From: Neurospora tetraspora
Taxonomy: Eukaryota > Ascomycota > Sordariomycetes > Sordariales > Sordariaceae
Assembly (NCBI RefSeq): GCF_033439725.1
Contig: NW_026944383.1
Span: 6,014,001-6,078,000, forward strand
DNA length: 64,000 nucleotides
Direction of reading: 5' to 3'
The translations under genes and the position numbers were made by a program. Positions 60,901 through 64,000 of the stretch are shown piece by piece (position 1 is the stretch's first letter; each line of letters starts with the position of its first letter). The notes below the pieces were generated by a model that was not told the DNA's origin, did no database searches, and saw only the letters and a program-made list of their open reading frames with translations.

Positions 60901-60967
60901 ATGGTTTCTGTTCTTACGGAAGAGTGGACTTGGGCAGTCTCAGCGTGGAAGACCAGTTCTTTGACAT
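57943..60967 (-). CDS. ISM1: mitochondrial isoleucyl-tRNA synthetase
   Basis: Three exons on the minus strand: 60967-60918, 60854-60652, 60578-57943, giving 962 residues. Intron 1 (63 nt) and intron 2 (73 nt) are GT-AG; the second uses the acceptor that yields [20 protein letters not shown], matching the family exactly. The N-terminus ([19 protein letters not shown]) is Ser/Lys/Arg-rich without acids, fitting a mitochondrial presequence. Class I signatures: HIGH-type motif HAGH 64-67 within [15 protein letters not shown], the editing-domain stretch [27 protein letters not shown], and KMSKS 613-617. A C-terminal four-cysteine zinc site (Cys 935, 938, 950, 953) ends the protein, as in bacterial-type IleRS. 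It charges mitochondrial tRNA-Ile. It starts 351 bp from the divergent neighbour. Confidence 0.96.
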
Positions 60968-61318
60968 GTTTGACGCCTCATGTTGGGGTTGGATACCCAA
61001 CCAAAGACCTCAAAATGCTGGAGTCACAAGTCAACATTCGCAAACCTCCAATGCGCTGTAAAATTTCGCGACGCGATATCGCACAGAGGGGCAGCGCAGC
61101 TCCCGTCAGGCTGGATAGCTCCCCGCTAGCTCCTGCTCTCCCCTGTAAAAGTCGGCGCTGCAAGGCTGCCCGGTCCGCTGAGCTGAGTGTCGCTGGCATG
61201 CCAACCGCTAGCCCCACCTCTCCCTTTGTCAACAAAGAACGACATCATCGTCATCAACATCCGTCTCATCCCCGCCACCTAACAAGACTATGTGAACCAC
61301 TTCTACCAGATATTATCT
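60968..61318. promoter_or_regulatory. shared divergent promoter, ISM1 / 319-aa gene
   Basis: 351 bases between two start codons on opposite strands, so both promoters and leaders must lie here. No TATA box or named motif can be assigned with confidence. Confidence 0.6.
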
Positions 61319-62378
61319 ATGGCGCCGATAAGACGTTACCTTCGAATCACAAAGTATTCGGTGCTCGAATGTCGTATTTACCTCGATAACCCGGCCTTGG
61401 CACACTCATGGCTTCTCAACCCCAGGAATCCCATTCTGCCCAAGGTCATTGAGGCCGTACGTCCACTAGTATTGCCCAAGTTGCGTGAGGAGAGAGAACG
61501 CGCGCAAAGCAAGAAGAAGAGCAAGAAGCGGAGTATCAAGGACGTGGTCATTGAGGGTATGTCTGGCTGATGTCCAGTCCAACACCAAACGACATGCTTC
61601 CCTGATCCGTTTGTTGTGACAGACGTGTATATGCCTGTAAACTGACATCTTCATAGATGACTTTGAGGTATCTGTCTTCCTCACGGAAACAGACACTCGA
61701 CACTCTCTATTGCACAAGCAGAAGCACTTTCGAGACAAGATCCAGACCAAACTAAAGTCCAACTCGTCCAAGCTCACGGGAGAATCACGTGAAGCACCCA
61801 TCGATGTTGACGTAGAAGCCGCTCTACTTCGGGAGGCAGCCGACGACCATGATGTGCCCATGCTTCGAGAGGAAGATAGCGAAGATCAGGAGGTCAACCT
61901 AAACGATATCCCTACCGTCGATGAAACGGACGTCATATCCGAATCCGCCAATAGGAGATCAAAACGAAGACGTCGGCAAGCATCGGGACCAAACAATGAG
62001 AGTGGCGCTGATGACGAAGCCCAAGTCATTGACTCAGACCTATCCGATGATGATGGCCTGTTCGTTGGCGACAGCGACGACGACGGAAGCGAAGGGCCTC
62101 CGGCAAGGAAGCGTCGCAAAGATAGGCAGCCTGCTGCTGAGGAGGGCGAGCGTGACGACAAGAAGAAGCTTGCTATGGACATATCATATGAGGGCTTTGC
62201 CATCTACGGTCGCGTACTCTGCCTCGTCGTGAAACGGCGGGACATTGGGCGGACCGTAACGGGGCCTTCAGGTGGCAGAGCTCTGACGGCCCAGCCTGGC
62301 GGCCAGGCAATGCTGGAAAACTGGATCACGTCTACACAACTTCCCGAGGCTGCCGTGGGAGAGGACGACGCGGTTTGA
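61319..62378 (+). CDS. unrecognised acidic/basic nuclear-looking protein
   Basis: Two exons, 61319-61556 and 61657-62378 (100-nt GT-AG intron with branch ACTGAC), giving 319 residues. The N-terminal 100 residues look folded (MAPIRRYLRITKYSVLECRI, a Lys/Arg-rich helix, then across the splice DDFEVSVFLTETDTRHSLL). The middle is strongly acidic (runs of Asp/Glu/Ser) with basic patches resembling nuclear localisation signals (RRSKRRRR, ARKRRKDR). A short folded-looking segment near the end reads YEGFAIYGRVLCLVVKRRD. I do not recognise the family. The composition suggests a nuclear or chromatin protein (inference). An in-frame ATG nine codons earlier (61292) is possible; 61319 has the better context. 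Confidence 0.8.
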
Positions 62379-64000
62379 GACGGCTGCCAAGCTGGCTGTC
62401 CGGCTGAAGTTGGTCCACCAAAGACAGTCCTTCATGGCCATCACAATGCCATTTTACAAGGGATGGGAAAGCAGGGGGACCCAACCAAGCTTCTCTTTCC
62501 TCCACCGCCTTCCATCACACCGCCTACTTTTGATGGCTCTTTCAGACTCCCTGGATTTATCGGACTCGGAGTGACCTCTCCGTCCCTCATCACCAGGCAC
62601 CAGGGTCAGGTTAGACAGGCCAGCTGATTCTGATGTCATCGACGGCTTATTGCCCCGCGTTCTTGAAACGAACAATTTGGTGACCATCAGCCTGGGACGC
62701 GATCTACGGATGTTGTGCACCTGGCGTTTTCCCAGGTGCTTGGTGTGCCCGGTGTGCCTGGAGTACCTGTTGTACCTGTCGTATCCGGAACCTTCAGCAA
62801 GGCAAGGTTCTTCTTGGCCTTCAAAACATGCCATTTCGCTCAATCGATTGGCAGATTTCGCTTCCCAGAGCACGGAAAGGGCATGGCGGATACCTTGGCA
62901 GAGATTGCCATGCTGCCAGGACGTGATAAGCAATCACACCACATGGGAAACTTTGTGATTGCAACTCCAAGATGAACCATCCGTACTGAAATACCTTAGT
63001 CTGGGGTAGTCGACAAATTACAGTTTACGAACACTGTACGTACGTACCCTTACGTTACACGCCTCATTCCAGATGATGCAATCGGCAGCCTTTTCAGTCC
63101 CTTTTCGGGGATCGACCACCAACCCAGGCACATGAAACACGCCCCCCTGACGAAATTAAACTAGTGTAATAAACACCGAACGACTCTTGATGCGGCCCAC
63201 ACCGAATCTGGGGCAAAAGGAGCATATCCAATTTCTCGTCGAATTTCCATCAATAACAATGGCAAAATTCCTAATCATGGATGCCGGTCAAGCCGCTGAA
63301 ACGCGATATACACAACCATCATTGACCATAATGCATCTAGGACAGTGGCCAACCTTAGGACTCCACTGGTCCCTGATGCTCAGGCAAGATCTCGATAACG
63401 GCACATCTTTGTCGCACCTTGGTGGACTATCGTACTCGGTTTCTCGTCAACATTTCATTGGGTGATGACGATATTCAAAACCTGTATTGTGTTGCTGGAG
63501 GGTAGCAGAGGAGCAGAGGTACCGGTACGGTTGTCAGGGATTTACGGATGTATCTTCTTGAACGCGGTATCGTAGGACCCCGATGCTCATCGCCTCCCCA
63601 GGTTTATCTAGGTTCATATTTATAGAAGGAAGGGAAGGAAAAAACGTGGTGAGCCCTGACATATATGGGGGAGGAAATGCTACGCTGTGGTGACCGGGAA
63701 GAAGACGGATATAAGCAACTCCGAATGGAGGATAATATGTAGCGTCGTTGGCATTGGGATTAGTAGGCTGGTTAATACATTTGCAACGCATGAAGTTGAC
63801 AGATCACTTCTAGTGTCAGCATCAGGATGCTCTCTGCCTGGTACCAACTGGCATTTGGTGAGACGCCCTGACAAATGACTCGTACCTATAACGGATGAAT
63901 TACTACTTTACGAATGAATCAATGACAGCGAAACAGTCACAAGTAAATAATGCATCACGTTCAGTGGTTCTGCTCACGTATGTGGTTGATGGTAGAGAGG
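62379..64000. other. 3' flank and intergenic DNA to window end
   Basis: No gene supported. A 159-codon minus-strand frame (62454-62933) lies largely over the 3' flank and has no motif. GTGCCTGGTGTACCTG-like words near 62.73-62.79 kb make a Val/Pro-rich plus frame that looks like simple sequence. Confidence 0.5.

Noticed and set aside
62454-62933. 159-codon minus-strand frame
   Set aside because: No motif, skewed Arg/Ser composition, and it lies over the 3' flank of the 319-aa gene.

Overview
The window looks like nuclear DNA from a filamentous ascomycete, most likely a Sordariomycete of the Neurospora/Sordaria/Podospora kind. The reasons are short introns (about 50-220 nt) with GT-AG ends and CTNAC-type branch sites, CT-rich leaders before start codons, GC-rich codon third positions, and families typical of these fungi (Clr5 domain, GWT1, Kin4-type kinase, Cps1-type glycosyltransferase). 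The genus is an inference. No prokaryotic genes, CRISPR arrays, or virus-derived or LTR elements were recognised.

Layout. 1-14.3 kb is gene-poor; it holds an uninterrupted (CAAAA)54 array, a perfect 18-bp hairpin built from the same AAAAC word, and a few coding-like scraps around 4-4.8 kb. 14.4-16.2 kb carries a Cps1-type membrane glycosyltransferase (4 exons) behind a long pyrimidine-rich leader. 16.3-29.3 kb is again nearly empty, with one possible 52-residue ORF near 19.4 kb. From 29.3 kb the window becomes gene-dense: an unrecognised 382-aa protein (-) diverges from GWT1 (+, GPI inositol acyltransferase); then a repeat-bearing gap with a broken tRNA-Ser-like sequence; a Kin4-type kinase (+); cytosolic Asp-tRNA synthetase (+); a vacuolar Ca2+/H+ exchanger (+, 7 exons including a candidate 3-nt microexon); a Clr5-domain/AT-hook protein (+); a SPRY-domain protein with proline-rich repeats (+); the Rok1-type DEAD-box helicase (-); mitochondrial Ile-tRNA synthetase (-); and, divergent from it, an unrecognised 319-aa acidic protein (+). 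The last 1.6 kb is non-coding as far as can be seen.

The genes are mostly housekeeping: cell-surface building (cps1, GWT1), translation and ribosome assembly (DPS1, ISM1, ROK1), calcium storage (CAX/VCX1), cell-cycle or polarity signalling (Kin4 type) and chromatin/regulation (Clr5 type). They are not an operon or a metabolic cluster. The two divergent pairs (29.3/33.2 kb and 61.0/61.3 kb) share promoter space.

The most interesting observation is in the Ca2+/H+ exchanger. The conserved first alpha-repeat (GNAVELII..) regains its family spacing only if a 3-nt exon (46937-46939) is spliced in between two complete introns. Second-line observations are two short inverted-repeat elements (45.65-45.87 kb and 33.98-34.30 kb), a 5'-intact tRNA-Ser(GCU)-like block with an intron-like insert at the canonical position, and long acidic insertions in the kinase activation loop, the exchanger cytosolic loop and the helicase core.
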